A stretch of DNA of 64,000 nucleotides from Antilocapra americana (GCA_007570785.1 ML660211.1:5182463-5246462); one strand, 5' to 3'. Positions 36,271 to 47,814 are shown, numbered from the stretch's first letter. Notes: generated by a model from the letters alone, not told the origin. A program made the numbers and translations.

Positions 36271-36857
36271 TCAGTTCAGTTCAGTCGCTTAGTCGTGTCC
36301 AATTCTTTGTGACCCCATGGACTGCAGGATGCCAGGCTTCCCAGCCTATCACCAACTTCCTGGAACTTACTAAAGCTCATGTCCATTGAGTCAGTGATGC
36401 CGTACAAGCATCTCATCCTCTGTCATCCCCTTCTCCTCTAACTTTCAATCTTTCACAGTGTCAGTGTCTTCTCCAATGAGTCAGTTATTAACATCAGGTC
36501 AAAAGTATTAGAGCTTTAGCTTCAGCATCAGTCCTTCCAATGAATATTCAGGACAGATATTTAGGATTGATAGGTTGGATCTCCTTGCAGTCCAAAGGAC
36601 TCTCAAAAGTCTTTTCCAATACCACAGTTGAAAGCATCAGTTCTTAGGTGCTCAACTTTCTTTATAGTCAAACTCTCATATCTATATATGACTACTGGAA
36701 AAATCATGATTTTGACTAGATGGGTCTTTATTGGCAAAGAAATGTCTCTGCTTTTTAATATGCGGTCTAGATTGATTATAGCTTTACTTCCAAGGTGCAA
36801 ACATCTTTCAATTTCAAGGCTGCAGTCACCATAGCAGTGATTTTGGAGTCCCCCACT

Positions 36858-37481
36858 TCAAATAAAGTCTTTCATTTTTGCCACTATTTCCCCATTATTT
36901 GCCATGAAGTGATGTGACTGGATGCCCATAATCTTAGTTTCCTGGATTCTGAGTTTTAAACGAAATTTTTCCCTCTCCTCTTTCACATTCATCAAGAGGC
37001 TCTTTAGTTCTTCTTCACTTTCTGCCATAAGGGTGATGTCATCTGCATATCTGAGGTTACTGATATTTCTTCTGGCAATCTTGATTCCAGCTTCTGCTTC
37101 ATCCAGTTCAGCATTTCTCATGATGTACTCTGCATATAAGTTAAATAAGCAGGGTGACAATATAGAGCCTTGACCTTCTCCTTTTCCTATTTGGAACCAG
37201 TCTGCTGTTCCATGTCTGGTTCTAACTGTTGCTTCTAGACCTGCATACAGGTTCCTTAGAATGCAGGTCAGGTGGTCTGATATTCCCATCACTTGAAGAA
37301 TTTCCCACAGTTTGTTGTGATCCACACAGTCAAAGGCTTTGGCATAGTCAATAAAGCAGAAGTAGATATTCTTCTGGAACTCTCCTGCTTTTTCTCTGAT
37401 CCAACGAATATAGGCAACTTGATTAATGGTTCCTCTAACTTTTCTAAATCCAGCTTGAACTTCTGGAAGTTCACGGTTCAT
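36858..37481 (-). pseudogene. BovB ORF2 reverse-transcriptase fragment
   Basis: A 207-codon open stretch with the RT landmarks in order: VQAGFRKVRG near residue 8, FCFIDYAKAFDCVDHN at about 42-57, the QIGKG region with GQGSILSPCLFNLYAEYIM at about 95-120, then LRYADDITLMAESEEEL with the catalytic YADD, and KLRIQETKIM. This is the best-preserved RT core in the window. It lacks the rest of ORF2 in frame and is part of the dead LINE. Confidence 0.88.
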
Positions 37482-37917
37482 TACTGAAGCCTGGCTTGGG
37501 GCATTTTGAGCATCACTTTACTAGCGTGTGAGATGAGTGCAATTGTGTGGTAGTTTGAGCATTCTTTGGCATTGCCTTTCTTTGGGATTGGAATGAAAAC
37601 TGACTTTGCCCGTCTTGTGGCCACTGCTGAGTTTTCCAAATTTGTTGGCATACTGAGTGCAGAAATTTTACAGCATCATCTTTTAGGATTTGAAATAGCT
37701 CACCTGGAATTTCTTCACCTCCACTAGCTTTGTTCATAGTGATGCTTCCTAATGCCCACCTGACTTCACATTCCAAGATGTCTGGCTCTAGGTGAGTTAT
37801 TACACCATCATGATTATCTGGGTAGTGAAGATCTATTTTTTGTACAAATATTTAGTTTATCCTAGCCACCTCTTCTTAATATGTTGTGCTTCTGTTAGGT
37901 CAAACCATTTCTGTACT

Positions 37918-38130
37918 TTATTGAGCCCATCTCTGCATGAATATTCCCTTGGTATCTTTAATTTTCTTGAAGAGATCTCTAGTCTTTCCCATTCTTTTGT
38001 TTTCCTCTATAGCTTTGCACTGATCGCTGAGGAAGGCTTTCTTATTTCTCCTTGATATTCTTTGGAACTCTGCATTTAAATGGGTGTATCTTTCCTTTTC
38101 TCTTTGGCTTTTCACTTCTCTTCTTTTCAC
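37918..38130 (-). pseudogene. BovB ORF2 fragment between endonuclease and RT
   Basis: Seventy codons reading EKERYTHLNAEFQRISRRNK and KAFLSDQCKAIEENKRMGKT, the linker region that precedes the RT in BovB ORF2. Frameshifts on both sides separate it from the RT and endonuclease pieces. Confidence 0.8.
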
Positions 38131-38854
38131 AACTATTTGTAAGGCCTACTTAGACAGCCATTTTCCTTTTTGGCATTACTTTTTCTTGAGGATGGTCTTG
38201 ATCCCTGACCCTGTACAATATCAGAAACCCCTGTCCATAGTCCATCAGACACTCTGTCAGATCTAGTCCCTTGAATTTATTTCTCACTTCCACAGTATAA
38301 TTGTTAGGAATTTGATTTAAGTCATACCTGAATGGTCTGGTGGTTTTCCCTACTTTCTTCAGTTTAACTCTGAATTTGCCAATAAGCAGTTCATGATCTC
38401 AGCCACAGTCAGCTCCCGGAAGTGTCTTTGCTGACTATGTAGAGCTTCTGCATCTCTGGCTGCAAAAAATATAATCAATCTGATTTCGATGTTGACCATC
38501 TGATGATGTCCATGTATAGAGTTTTCTCTTGTGTTGTTGGAAGAAGGTATTTTCTATGACCAGTGTACTCTCTTGGCAAAACTCTATTAGCCTTTGTCCT
38601 GATTCATTCTATTCGTCAAGGCCAAATTTGTCTGTTACTCCAGGTGTTTCTTGACTTTCTACTTTTGCATTCCAGTCCCCTTTAATGAAAAGAACATCTC
38701 TTTTGGTTGTTAGTTCTAAAATGTCTTGTAGGTCTTCATAGAACCGTTCAACTTCAGCATTGCTTCAGCTTCTTCAGCATTACTGGTCACAGCATAGACT
38801 TGAATTACTTTGATATTGAATGGTTTTGCTTGGAAAAGAGCATAAGTCATTTTG

Positions 38855-39076
38855 TCATTTTTGAAATTGCATCCAAGTACTGCATTTTGGACTTCTTTTG
38901 TTGACTATGAGGGCTATTCCATTTCTTCCAAGGGACTTTTGCCCACAGTAGTAGATATAATGGTCATCTGAGTTAAACTCACCTATTCCAGTCCATCTCA
39001 GTTCGCTGATTCCTAAAATGTCAACGTTCACTCTTGCCGTCATCTGTTTGACCACTTCCAGTTTGCCTTGACTCAT
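38855..39076 (-). pseudogene. BovB ORF2 endonuclease N-terminal fragment
   Basis: Seventy-three codons with the start of the APE-like endonuclease: MSQGKLEVVKQMTARVNVDI, LGISELRWTG (containing the conserved E) and SDDHYIYYCGQKS. The frame then breaks near the NKRSPKC segment. Downstream endonuclease sequence continues in other frames to about 38400. Confidence 0.8.
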
Positions 39077-39539
39077 GGACCTAACATTCCAGATTCCTAT
39101 GCGGTATTGCTCTTTACAGGATCAGACCTTGATTCTATCATCAGTCATATCCACAACTGGGCACTGTTTTTGCTTTGGCTCCATCTCTTCATTCTTTCTG
39201 GAGTTATATCTCCACTGAGCTCCAGTAGCATAATGGGTACCTACCGACCTCGTGAGTTCATCTTTCAGTGTCCTATCTTTTTGCCTTTCACACTGTTCAT
39301 GGGGTTCTCAATGCAAGAATACTAAAGTGGTCGGCCATTCCCTTCTCCAGTGGACTACATTTTGTCAGAATTCTCCACCAAGACCCGTCTGTCTTGCATG
39401 GCCCTACACGGCACGGCTCATAGTTTCATTGACTTAGACAAGGCTGTGGTCCATGCGATCAGTTTGATTAGTTTTCTATGATTGCGTGTTTCATTATGTC
39501 TGCCCTCTGAGGGATAAGGATAAGCTTAGGGAAGCTTCC

Positions 39540-40460
39540 TCATGGGAGAGACAGACTGTGGGTGAAACTGGAACTTGTTCTGATGGGCGGGGCCATTCTC
39601 AGTATATCTTTAACCGATTTTCTGGATTTTCTGATGTGTGGGGCTGTGTTCCCTCTCTGTTGTTTGACCTGTGACCAAACTGTGGTGGAGGTAATGAAGA
39701 TGACGGCGACCTCCTTCAAAAAGTCCCGTGTAGGCACTGCGGCGCCCAGTGCCCCCAATCCTGCAGCCGGCCACCAGCGACCCACGCCTCTGCCAGAGTC
39801 CTGGACACCCCAGGGCAAGCCTGGGTCACCTCTTGTGGGGTCACTGCTCCTTTCTCCTGGGTTCTGGTGTGCACAAGATTTTGTTTGTGCTCTCTAAGCT
39901 ACTGTTTCCCCAGTCCTGTGTGAGTTCTGTAATAAAAATCCCACTGGCCTCCAATGTCAAACTCCCTGGAAGTTCTCAGTCCCTTTGCCAGATTCCCAGG
40001 TTGGGAAATCTGTTGTGGGTCCTGGAACTTTCTTAGCAGTGTAAGAATTTATTTGGTATAATTGTTCTACAATGGGTGGGTCGTCTGCTCAGCAGCTGTA
40101 TGGTGGGATTAATGGTGAACTGCTCCAAGAGGGCGTATGTCACCCAGAGCCCCTGCCACTGAGGCAGGCCACTGCTGACCCACACCTCCACAGGAGACAC
40201 TCAGACACTCAAAGACAGGTCTGGCTCAGTCTCTGTAGGGTCTCCTGGTGCACACGAGGTTTTGTTTGAGCCCTCTGAGTGTCTCTGGTGGTTATGGGAT
40301 TTGATTCTGAATACAATTTCACCCCTCCTACCATCTTGCTGGGGCTTCTCCTTTGCCTTTGAACGTGGGGTATCTTTTCTTGGTGAGATCCAACTTTCTC
40401 CTGTCAATGGTTGTTCAGCAGCAAGTTGTAATTTTGGGGTTTTCACAGGAGAAGATGAGT
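39540..40460 (-). repeat. BovB GC-rich 5' region with two imperfect repeat units
   Basis: The 5' region of the near full-length BovB is much more GC-rich than its surroundings. It holds two related units about 380 bp apart, one centred near 39770-39880 and one near 40150-40260. Both contain a gtgcaccagga-type start (complement) and a ggtcagcagtgg-type segment. The inverted copy at 17090-17750 shows the same pair about 230 bp apart. A promoter role is possible but not shown. Confidence 0.6.
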
Positions 40461-40479
40461 GTATATCCTTATACTCTTT

Positions 40480-40527
40480 TCCAGCATTGCAAGAGGATTC
40501 TTTACCAGCTGAACCAATGGGAAGCCC
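40480..40527 (-). mobile_element. tRNA-derived Bov-tA head at BovB 5' end
   Basis: On the minus strand it begins with the exact head start GGGCTTCCC directly next to the target duplication. It continues TTGGTTCAGCTGGTAAAGAA and TGCAATGCTGG, then passes into BovB 5' sequence before the B box. There is no BOV-A part here, nor on the other side of the BovB. It is therefore not a split SINE like the one at 22-25 kb. Confidence 0.8.
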
Positions 40528-40543
40528 ATTTACTCAACTAAGT
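40528..40543. repeat. Target duplication of the 36-40 kb BovB, 5' side
   Basis: atttactcaactaagt. It differs at one position from 36255-36270 and lies immediately outside the SINE-type head. Confidence 0.85.
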
Positions 40544-42199
40544 ATCCTAAATTTTTAAGAAACCAATAATATATGGGATTCTGCAAGATTATGCTCTTTT
40601 GTGATTTCTTCCAGAGAATTAAACACTCTTCGTATAGGATTTTTTCTTATCTATCCAGGTGTTCCTATAAAAATTGAGTTAGACTATCTCCTTAGTTTAG
40701 CGATTTTCAGGCTGATTCATGAAAGAAATGAACAACAATACTTCCAGCACATGTTCTCCATTGTAATATTATATTGCATAATATATTTTTTTAGCTCATG
40801 AAGATCGATTTTGTCCTTCAAAGAGATACATTGAACAAAGTCACACATGTCAAAAAGACATGTATGTAAATGAAGATGTAAGAATATATTTTTGCACTTC
40901 TGCTATCTCAAAGATTACAAAATTAACTGTACTTACAGTATCTAAATTTTTTCATGATTGGGAAAACTGTTAGGTGTTTGAAGACACAACATATGATTAA
41001 AATTATTTTTAAATATCTCGATGAAATCCCTTAAAATGATATATAAAAGCAAGCACAAAAGACTCCAACTTGTTTACCTGTGGAAATATTTCAAATATAA
41101 TATACTTGCCAAATTGAGCAAATGAAACATTCTGACAAATTATATAGTAGACTCTGCATTTGGGATTCTAATTTTTGTTTCACTGTTAAAAAAAAAATAA
41201 AGCAACTACATAGGCGGTAATGATAATAGGTTTTTTAGTCTCTCGTTGAAATTTCTCTGAGTTTTTCGCTCTTTGCATGTAAAGTTACATTTACTCTCTC
41301 AGCTAAATTAGTTTAATAAAACTTGGTGGAAAATCTTCAAACCTAATGAAGCACTCTATAATGTAAAACATAGACAACTAAAGGTTGGACTATAGCTATC
41401 AACTCCCCTGTCACATACACTTACAAAAAAAAAAGGAATAATATTAGAGCATAAATTTATCACAGTGAATATTTAGAAGAAAATTGAAGTTCAGTTGATG
41501 AAATATTTAGTATTTTCCACCATTCACTGAGAACAAGCTCTTCTGTAATATGATTTGAATTATATGTACACAGATAAATATATATATGCATTGATGATGT
41601 ATTTCAGAAATCCTGTGTGCATTTAAAAGCTCAGCTGCACAGGCTTCACTGAATAAATTATTGTTTTGTGTTGTGTTAGGACCAAAAAGAGCGTTGAAGT
41701 TTAAGATGCTCATGCGTGACCAAATGTTATGGATTCCCAAAGACTGTAGAAGGCAAGGCTAAGCTAAAGGCAATTGACATTATCACAGAGTTTAAAATCC
41801 AATTGCATGGACTTTTCTGAAGTTCAGATTGTCACACAATCTCTCTTTGTGAAAGCATCTCTGTTAGATTTAATTTACAAAGAGATTTAATGCCACATTA
41901 CAATAAATAAATAAATATAGTGAAGAGTGACAATGAAAACTATATTAAGATAAAATGTACATGAAAGACATTTGACTTATATAAAACACTAATAAATCAG
42001 CATAAGGTCAGTAAAAAATAATGATGTATTTTGGATTACAGATTTTTTAAAAGGGATACAAATTCTAAACCCAAGGAACCAGATCAACAAAGGGTCTTAA
42101 TGCTAAATATATTGTTTTAACATAAGACAAAAGTTTTAATTAGTGATGTGGTGCTAAATTTTAATGTTAATTACTCAGCATGGTTCTGAAGATAAGTAG
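40544..42199. other. AT-rich DNA, no recognised feature
   Basis: About 1.65 kb with no supported genes or repeats. Confidence 0.45.
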
Positions 42200-42312
42200 T
42201 TTAACCAGAGAGTTTGCAATGTGTGGCCTTGATACACAACCTCTGAAACTTTAGTATCCTCATTGGAAAATGAGAGCTATTGTAAATTCTTCCACCTACA
42301 TTGTGGGTTGGG
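42200..42312 (+). mobile_element. MIR SINE relic (probable)
   Basis: Follows the MIR central part: acctctgaaactttagtatc, ctcattggaaaatgagagct, a degenerate tattgtaaattctt. Strongly diverged. Confidence 0.45.
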
Positions 42313-42339
42313 ACATCCTATGAAAAAGTTATTGTTTAG

Positions 42340-42512
42340 AAGTGAAGTTGTGTCCCATTCTTTGCAACCCCACAGACTGAAGTAAGCCAGGCTCCTCTAT
42401 CCTCCACTCCACTCTCTTCTAGAGTTTGCTCAGATTCATGTCCATTGAGCTGTAGATGCCATCTAACCATCTCAATATCTGCTGCCCACTTCTCCTTTTG
42501 CTCTCAATTATT
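42340..42512 (-). mobile_element. BovB LINE 3' fragment
   Basis: Diverged BovB 3' end on the minus strand: tgtgtcccattctttgcaac, ttcatgtccattgagctgta, atgccatctaaccatctcaa. Confidence 0.75.
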
Positions 42513-42707
42513 TAGTGAAAAAATAGACATAAAATATTTTAAAACTGGAAAGTCATGAATAATTTAGTTGACATTTTGTTATTATTATTTTTCTCCAGCC
42601 CTGAATAGTAACAAAATATTTGATGCCTTTCAAGATACTGTTTATATGTTTACATGTCTTTTAATATAAAGTTTATCAATTATAAACATGTTTTATATAT
42701 TGGTATT

Positions 42708-43023
42708 GGGGGCTTCCCTGGTAGCTAAACTGGTAAAGAATCCATCTGCAATGAAGGAGACCCCAGTTTGATTCTTGGGTCTGGAAGATCCTCTGGAGAA
42801 TGGATAGGCTACCCACTCCGGTATTCTTGGGCTTCCCTTGTGGCTCAGCTGGTAAAGAATCCACCTGCAATGTGGGAGACCTGGGTTCAATCCCTGGGTT
42901 GGGAAGATTCCTTGGAGAAGCGAAAGGCTAACCATTTCAGTATTCTGGCCTGGAGAATTCCATAAAATATATAGTCCATGGGGTTGCAAAGAGCTGGACA
43001 CAACTGAGTGACTTTCACTTTTA
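42708..43023 (+). mobile_element. Bov-tA SINE with two tandem tRNA-derived heads
   Basis: Plus strand. The first head (ggcttccctggtagctaaac to acccactccggtattctt) is followed directly by a second head (gggcttcccttgtggctcag, then gagacctgggttcaatccct), about 121 bp after the first. The BOV-A end follows (ggacacaactgagtgacttt). Same layout as 31314-31629, opposite strand. Confidence 0.9.
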
Positions 43024-43040
43024 CTTCCATTGTGAAAATA

Positions 43041-43262
43041 GGGCTTCCCAGGTAGGGCTAGTGGTAAAGATCCTGCCTGCCAATGCAAGAGACATAAGAG
43101 ATGCAGGTTCTATCCCTGGGTCTGGAAGGTCCACTGGAGGAGGGAATGGCAACCCACTCCAGTATTTTTGCCTGTAGAATCCCAAGGACAGAGGACCCTG
43201 GGCGGGCTACAGTCCATAGGGTCACAAAGAGTCAGACACAACTGAAGTAATTTAGCACACAG
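43041..43262 (+). mobile_element. Bov-tA SINE
   Basis: Plus strand: gggcttcccaggtagggcta head, gaatggcaacccactccagt, gggtcacaaagagtcagaca. Follows the previous SINE by under 20 bp. Confidence 0.9.
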
Positions 43263-44579
43263 GTTGTGAACATGTTATCTTTTTATGAACAGAAAGAGAC
43301 TGAAATATTACTGCATTCTCTTTTAATATATTACTCTGAGCATGTGTGTGTGCTAGTTGAAAGCAAACAAGTAAAATTTTGTGTCTGTGTGTATTTACCA
43401 ACAAAAGTATGTATGTTGTAAAGCTGGCATTCCCAGCTAAATGTATCTAATTTAATTCTGTCTTAAACTTATATTTTTGGCCTGTGCTTTCTGTTGGAAT
43501 ATAGCTCTTTTACACATGGACTGCCATATTTGACAAGTAGGAAATCTGTTGAAGCAGTTGCTCCATATTTTGTGTTACATACCCCAGTGTTATTTCTCTG
43601 CATGATAAATGACTATTAGAGCTAATGCCATCAGGTAAAACACATGGATGTTGTGTGTATGCTCAAAGAGCCACATTTTAGAGACAAAACATATCATGGT
43701 GCTTTTGATATATTGCTTATTAAAATAACTAAATACTCTCACTGATTCTGGATGGCTAATCCAAGACAGATGTATTGGTTTGATTATTTCATCATCACTA
43801 GGTCTAAATCCCTGAGTCAGTTTCTTAATTCATCAGTTACTAACCAGAATTTAGGTACATATTTTGTTAATAGAAATGAGTTTATAAAATACTCCTGTAC
43901 TTAAGATTAAGTAAATCATTTACTGCCTTAAATTAAAAAAAAAATCTTATCTCAAGAATAAAGAGTATTACATAGAGCCTTTTCACTTTTTCTTCCTTTC
44001 TGCATTCATTCACTTATTATGCATTTATGAATTCCTTCATATAAATTATGTATTTGCTAGGTTGTATGAATACTTTTCTTTAAAATTCCATGTAAATATA
44101 CACTGAAAAGCAGTTTTGATTGAGTATTGTGTAGTTAGCATTTTTTGTGGGGACTGGTGCTGATAGTCTTATATGTAAAATTTGCCTAGTAAGAAAGTTA
44201 AGACAATGATAGCAATATCTTTCATATCTCTCAGCCTGAATGTATAGACACTCGATATTTCTTTATAAAATGTTAGATAAATATATCAAAGAATAAGTAG
44301 AAAATGTATAGATTAAAATTTTGCTAGCTTTAGAATATTGCTTTATAGTAAACAGAGCACTGCCTTATGTGTTAATACATAAACACACATGCCCATTCAT
44401 TCATCAGTATAGAAATGAACAAATGCTTATTCACAAATGCTTGTAACAATTCACTGTCTTGCTTTATTTACATATTTATTTAGAAGTCACCAAAGGCTAG
44501 AACAAAGAGACTCTAGGGAAAAGACAGGTAAAATATATATCTGAAAAGATAGACCCCAGTGACTGACCTATTCACTCAT
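43263..44579. other. AT-rich DNA, no recognised feature
   Basis: About 1.3 kb; nothing supported. Confidence 0.45.
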
Positions 44580-44798
44580 ATTCTTCCCCAGTGGCTCAGA
44601 GGTAAAGAATTGGCCTACAGTACAAGAAACATGAGTTCAATCCCTGGGTCAAGAAGAGCTCCTGGAGGAGGAAATGGTAATCCACTCACTCCAGCATTCT
44701 TGCTTGGAGAATCCCGTGGACAGAGGAGCCTGGTGGGCTACAGTCCATAGGGTCGCAAAGAGTCAGTACCTGACTAAAACAAGTGAGCACAAGTAGTT
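44580..44798 (+). mobile_element. Bov-tA SINE
   Basis: Plus strand with a diverged head (ccccagtggctcagaggtaa), gagttcaatccctgggtcaa (B box) and the BOV-A end agcctggtgggctacagtcc. Confidence 0.88.
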
Positions 44799-44844
44799 AC
44801 GGAACTGAATAGTCTTTCTATTTTCTCAGACTGCCTTGGGATGC

Positions 44845-44992
44845 ATTAGTGTCATCATCAGCAGAGCAATAGTGGGCTGTTCCCTCACTTACATGCAAAA
44901 ACAACTGGGCTCAGAGAATTAAATGGCTTTCTCAAAGTCCCCACAGGTAGCAAATGGTAGGCTAAGAACTGAAGCCTTATCTTATTATTTGA
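44845..44992 (+). mobile_element. MIR SINE relic
   Basis: MIR core and 3' half: actgggctcagagaattaaa, ggctttctcaaagtccccac, aggtagcaaatggtaggcta. Ancient. Confidence 0.6.
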
Positions 44993-45089
44993 AGACTAAT
45001 ATTATTTCCAGGTATCCAGCTGTTATTTATTATTTATTCAGTTATTTATTGTTTGTACTAAGATATCTTTAGAATAACAATAAAATTTT

Positions 45090-46615
45090 AGAGTACAGCA
45101 TCTTTAAAGCGTGACATCATCAAGATGGCAACAAAGATTGATCCTGGCTTCAGTCTCCCTCATAAGATCAATTAGCAATGATTCATAGAGGGCACACCAT
45201 TGTGAAAATTCTAGAGTATGGAGGTAGAGTTGAAGCACCCCCTTGACCACAGAGACCACAAAGGACTGTATTAGTGAGGTAAGAGGAATAGCCACTCTCT
45301 GGCCACACTCTCTTGCCCCTAGGCTGGCACCGAGTCACACCAAGAGGACTATTCTTTCTCCAGTGGGAAGGAGAGAGCCCCAGACAGGTATCCAGCTCCC
45401 TCCACACCATGGCTCACTTCCCAGGGGGCCCAGGCAGGTCTTGTCTCACGAAGATCAGAGAGGCAGGAATTTATGGAGCTTGAATATTGGAGATCAGATT
45501 TAGGTGGGAAAGAAGGTTGCACATATGATGTCTAGAACTCAGACCTTGGCAGACTGAATTTACAGCAGCACCCAGGCAAAATCCCAGCTAGCAGGTTTGC
45601 GCATCTAGAGAGCCAAGATGATGGCCTCATCTGACCAGGGAATGTGGTGTATAGTCCCTTGGGTCCCCAAACAAAAATCCTTGCTGGCCTTGGAGCCTAA
45701 TCTGCTGCTTCACCCAGAAAGGGAAGTTAGTTAATATCCTTGCCCCCTGCTGAATTCAGTCCTCAGCCCCGTGTAACTAGAAAACCTGGCCAAAGAGCCA
45801 GGGAAGATGTGTGACTCACAGCACTCCAGCAGAGAGCCCAGCCAGTAAACCAGTTGCTCTGCTTGGGCAGGGAACTTAGAGGACCATTCTGCTTGATTTG
45901 GTCCTCAAAGAATGAAGACATTTTCAGCGTAGACATCTGTTCTGTGCCCACATCCAGATAAGAAAGTCAATTCATTCAACATACACAAATCGAAAAATAT
46001 GATACATCATATAGATAGAATGACATATAAACATCCTGTGAACATCTTAATTATTGCTGGAAAAGTGTTTGAGAAAATTCAACATCCATCTATGATAAAA
46101 ACTCTCAACAAATTAGATATAGAAGTAACACACATCAACATAATAAAGACAATATATGACAAGCACACAGCTCACATTAGACTTAGTGGCGAAAGATTAA
46201 AAGTTCCTTTTTTCTAAGGCCAGGAATAAGGCAAGGGTGTCCACTTTCACCAATCCTATTCAACATAGTGCAGAACTTGTAACCAAGCAATCAGGTAAGG
46301 AAAAGAAAAGTCATTAGAACTAGACCAGAGAAGTAAAATTGTCTCTATTTGCAGTTGACAGGATTTTATACATAAAAGGTCCTAAAGATTCCACTAAAAA
46401 ACTGTTAGGTCTAATCAATAAGTTCAGTAAATTTTTAAGCTACAAAATCAACATACAAAAATTAGTAACATTTCTATGTACTAGCAATTTACTGAAAATT
46501 CAATAAAGAAAGCAATCTCATTTATAGTAGCTTCAAAAATAAGAATAAATTTATGCAAGGAGGTGAAAATTATAAGACATTGATGAACGGAATTGAAAAA
46601 AATAAGTTTAAACAT
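45090..46615 (+). mobile_element. Old L1: 5' region joined to RT part of ORF2
   Basis: 45960-46615 is sense-strand ORF2 RT sequence. It translates as a degenerate RQGCPLSP-type motif (ggcaagggtgtccactttca at 46232) and a ruined catalytic site (FAVDR in place of FADD, near 46350), then the fingers/thumb region. The GC-richer part before it (45090-45955) looks like an old L1 5'UTR but is less certain. Between them most of ORF1 and the endonuclease is missing. Confidence 0.6.
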
Positions 46616-46730
46616 ATCCTGTGTTCTGTTCACGGAATTTTTTTGTTCCATTGCATCATTTTGCTACTTTGTCAAAGAGTACACTTATGTGGGTCTATTT
46701 CTAAGTGGCTTTTTTTCTTGGGTCTTAGTT
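46616..46730 (-). mobile_element. L1 ORF2 segment in opposite orientation
   Basis: The complement of L1 ORF2 appears abruptly (attttgctactttgtcaaag, ttatgtgggtctatttctaa), immediately after sense-strand ORF2. Either an inverted part of the same L1 or a separate fragment. Confidence 0.5.
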
Positions 46731-47514
46731 TCCCTTTAAATTCAGCTGTTTTCTTATTAGCTTTCTTCCTTTCTTATTTCATATAATCCATTTCTCAAGT
46801 TTCATAATATGAAAAGCAGATGCTTTCTAGTATTTATTCTGTGTTCAATGTTAAATTTATTTCAAAATATACTAATTGTATATTGATGGTGTGAAAGTTA
46901 CACTTTATTTTGTAGTTACACTTTATTCTGATTTTCCTATTTTTATTGTTTATACATCTGTGAATGATGAAAGAACTATACAGACCTATTTTGAAAAACA
47001 GGTCTATGGATTACCTTATCTTCATTTCTTAAACATGGGTCTGCTTTAAGTAGTCTCCTTATGGATAATATATTGTAAGTTGGCAAATGTGAACAGCAAA
47101 CTCTCCTGTGTTTTTGAAGATGAGGATTTAATATCTAGATTAGTGCCCATAAAAAAAGCTCTATTTATTTTCTCTCCCAAACTATTCAGGACTGGATTTC
47201 ATTTCTGAATAATATAAAGTAGTCTGTAGTTTTAGTTGTGTCTCTGGATTTTAAAAAGTAACTGAAAAGTAAAAATCCCAGAGTATATTGTTATTAAAAT
47301 TTATTCAGTTGCAGTCTTTTTTCACTGTGACAAGCTATGTAGGAAACAACTTGTCTCCTTATGTAAATACCAGCTTTATTGGTGGAAATCAATTTTCCAG
47401 AAAGTTATTTACTGATTTACTGGGTAATGAAAGGATGCAATGGTTCTGGCTAGTCTTAAAACAAAAAATAGCTAAAACCAGTTATAAAGAATGATGTAGT
47501 GAATACAAAGATAC
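46731..47514. other. No recognised feature
   Basis: AT-rich sequence containing a 14-bp direct repeat (agttacactttatt) near 46896-46930; nothing else supported. Confidence 0.4.
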
Positions 47515-47600
47515 ATATATCTTTTAGAACTAGTGTTTTCCTATTCCTTGAATAAATACCCAGAGGTTGGATAGCTGGATCATATTATAGATTTAAAAAA
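47515..47600 (-). mobile_element. Short L1 ORF2 end fragment
   Basis: Complement of the L1 ORF2 end: ttgaataaatacccagaggt, tggatagctggatcatatta. Confidence 0.55.
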
Positions 47601-47814
47601 ATAACCACCTTTTATTACACACTGGTACAGGATGAAGGAGATGGATGTGTGAGGATGAATGAAGTCAAATGTCTGTAAGACATAGAAATGCAAAGGAATT
47701 GGGTGAATAGAATGAAATAATCTATTATATTCCAATTCATTCTTCTTGGTTCTACTATTTTCCTTAGGGTCCTGGCAAATTGGTACAAGATAGGCTTTGA
47801 GGCAGATAACCTTG

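Larger units (their letters stand above)
36271..40527 (-). mobile_element. Near full-length BovB LINE with SINE-type 5' head
   Basis: About 4.2 kb on the minus strand. From its 3' end (left): agttcag repeats, ORF2 C-terminus, RT with YADD (37038-37049), pre-RT region, the APE-like endonuclease region and a GC-rich 5' region with two imperfect repeats. At the far 5' end (40480-40527) is a tRNA-derived Bov-tA head. A 16-bp target duplication bounds the whole unit. ORF2 is broken by several frameshifts and stops, so it is inactive. It is the reference copy for reading the other BovB fragments in this window. Confidence 0.92.
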
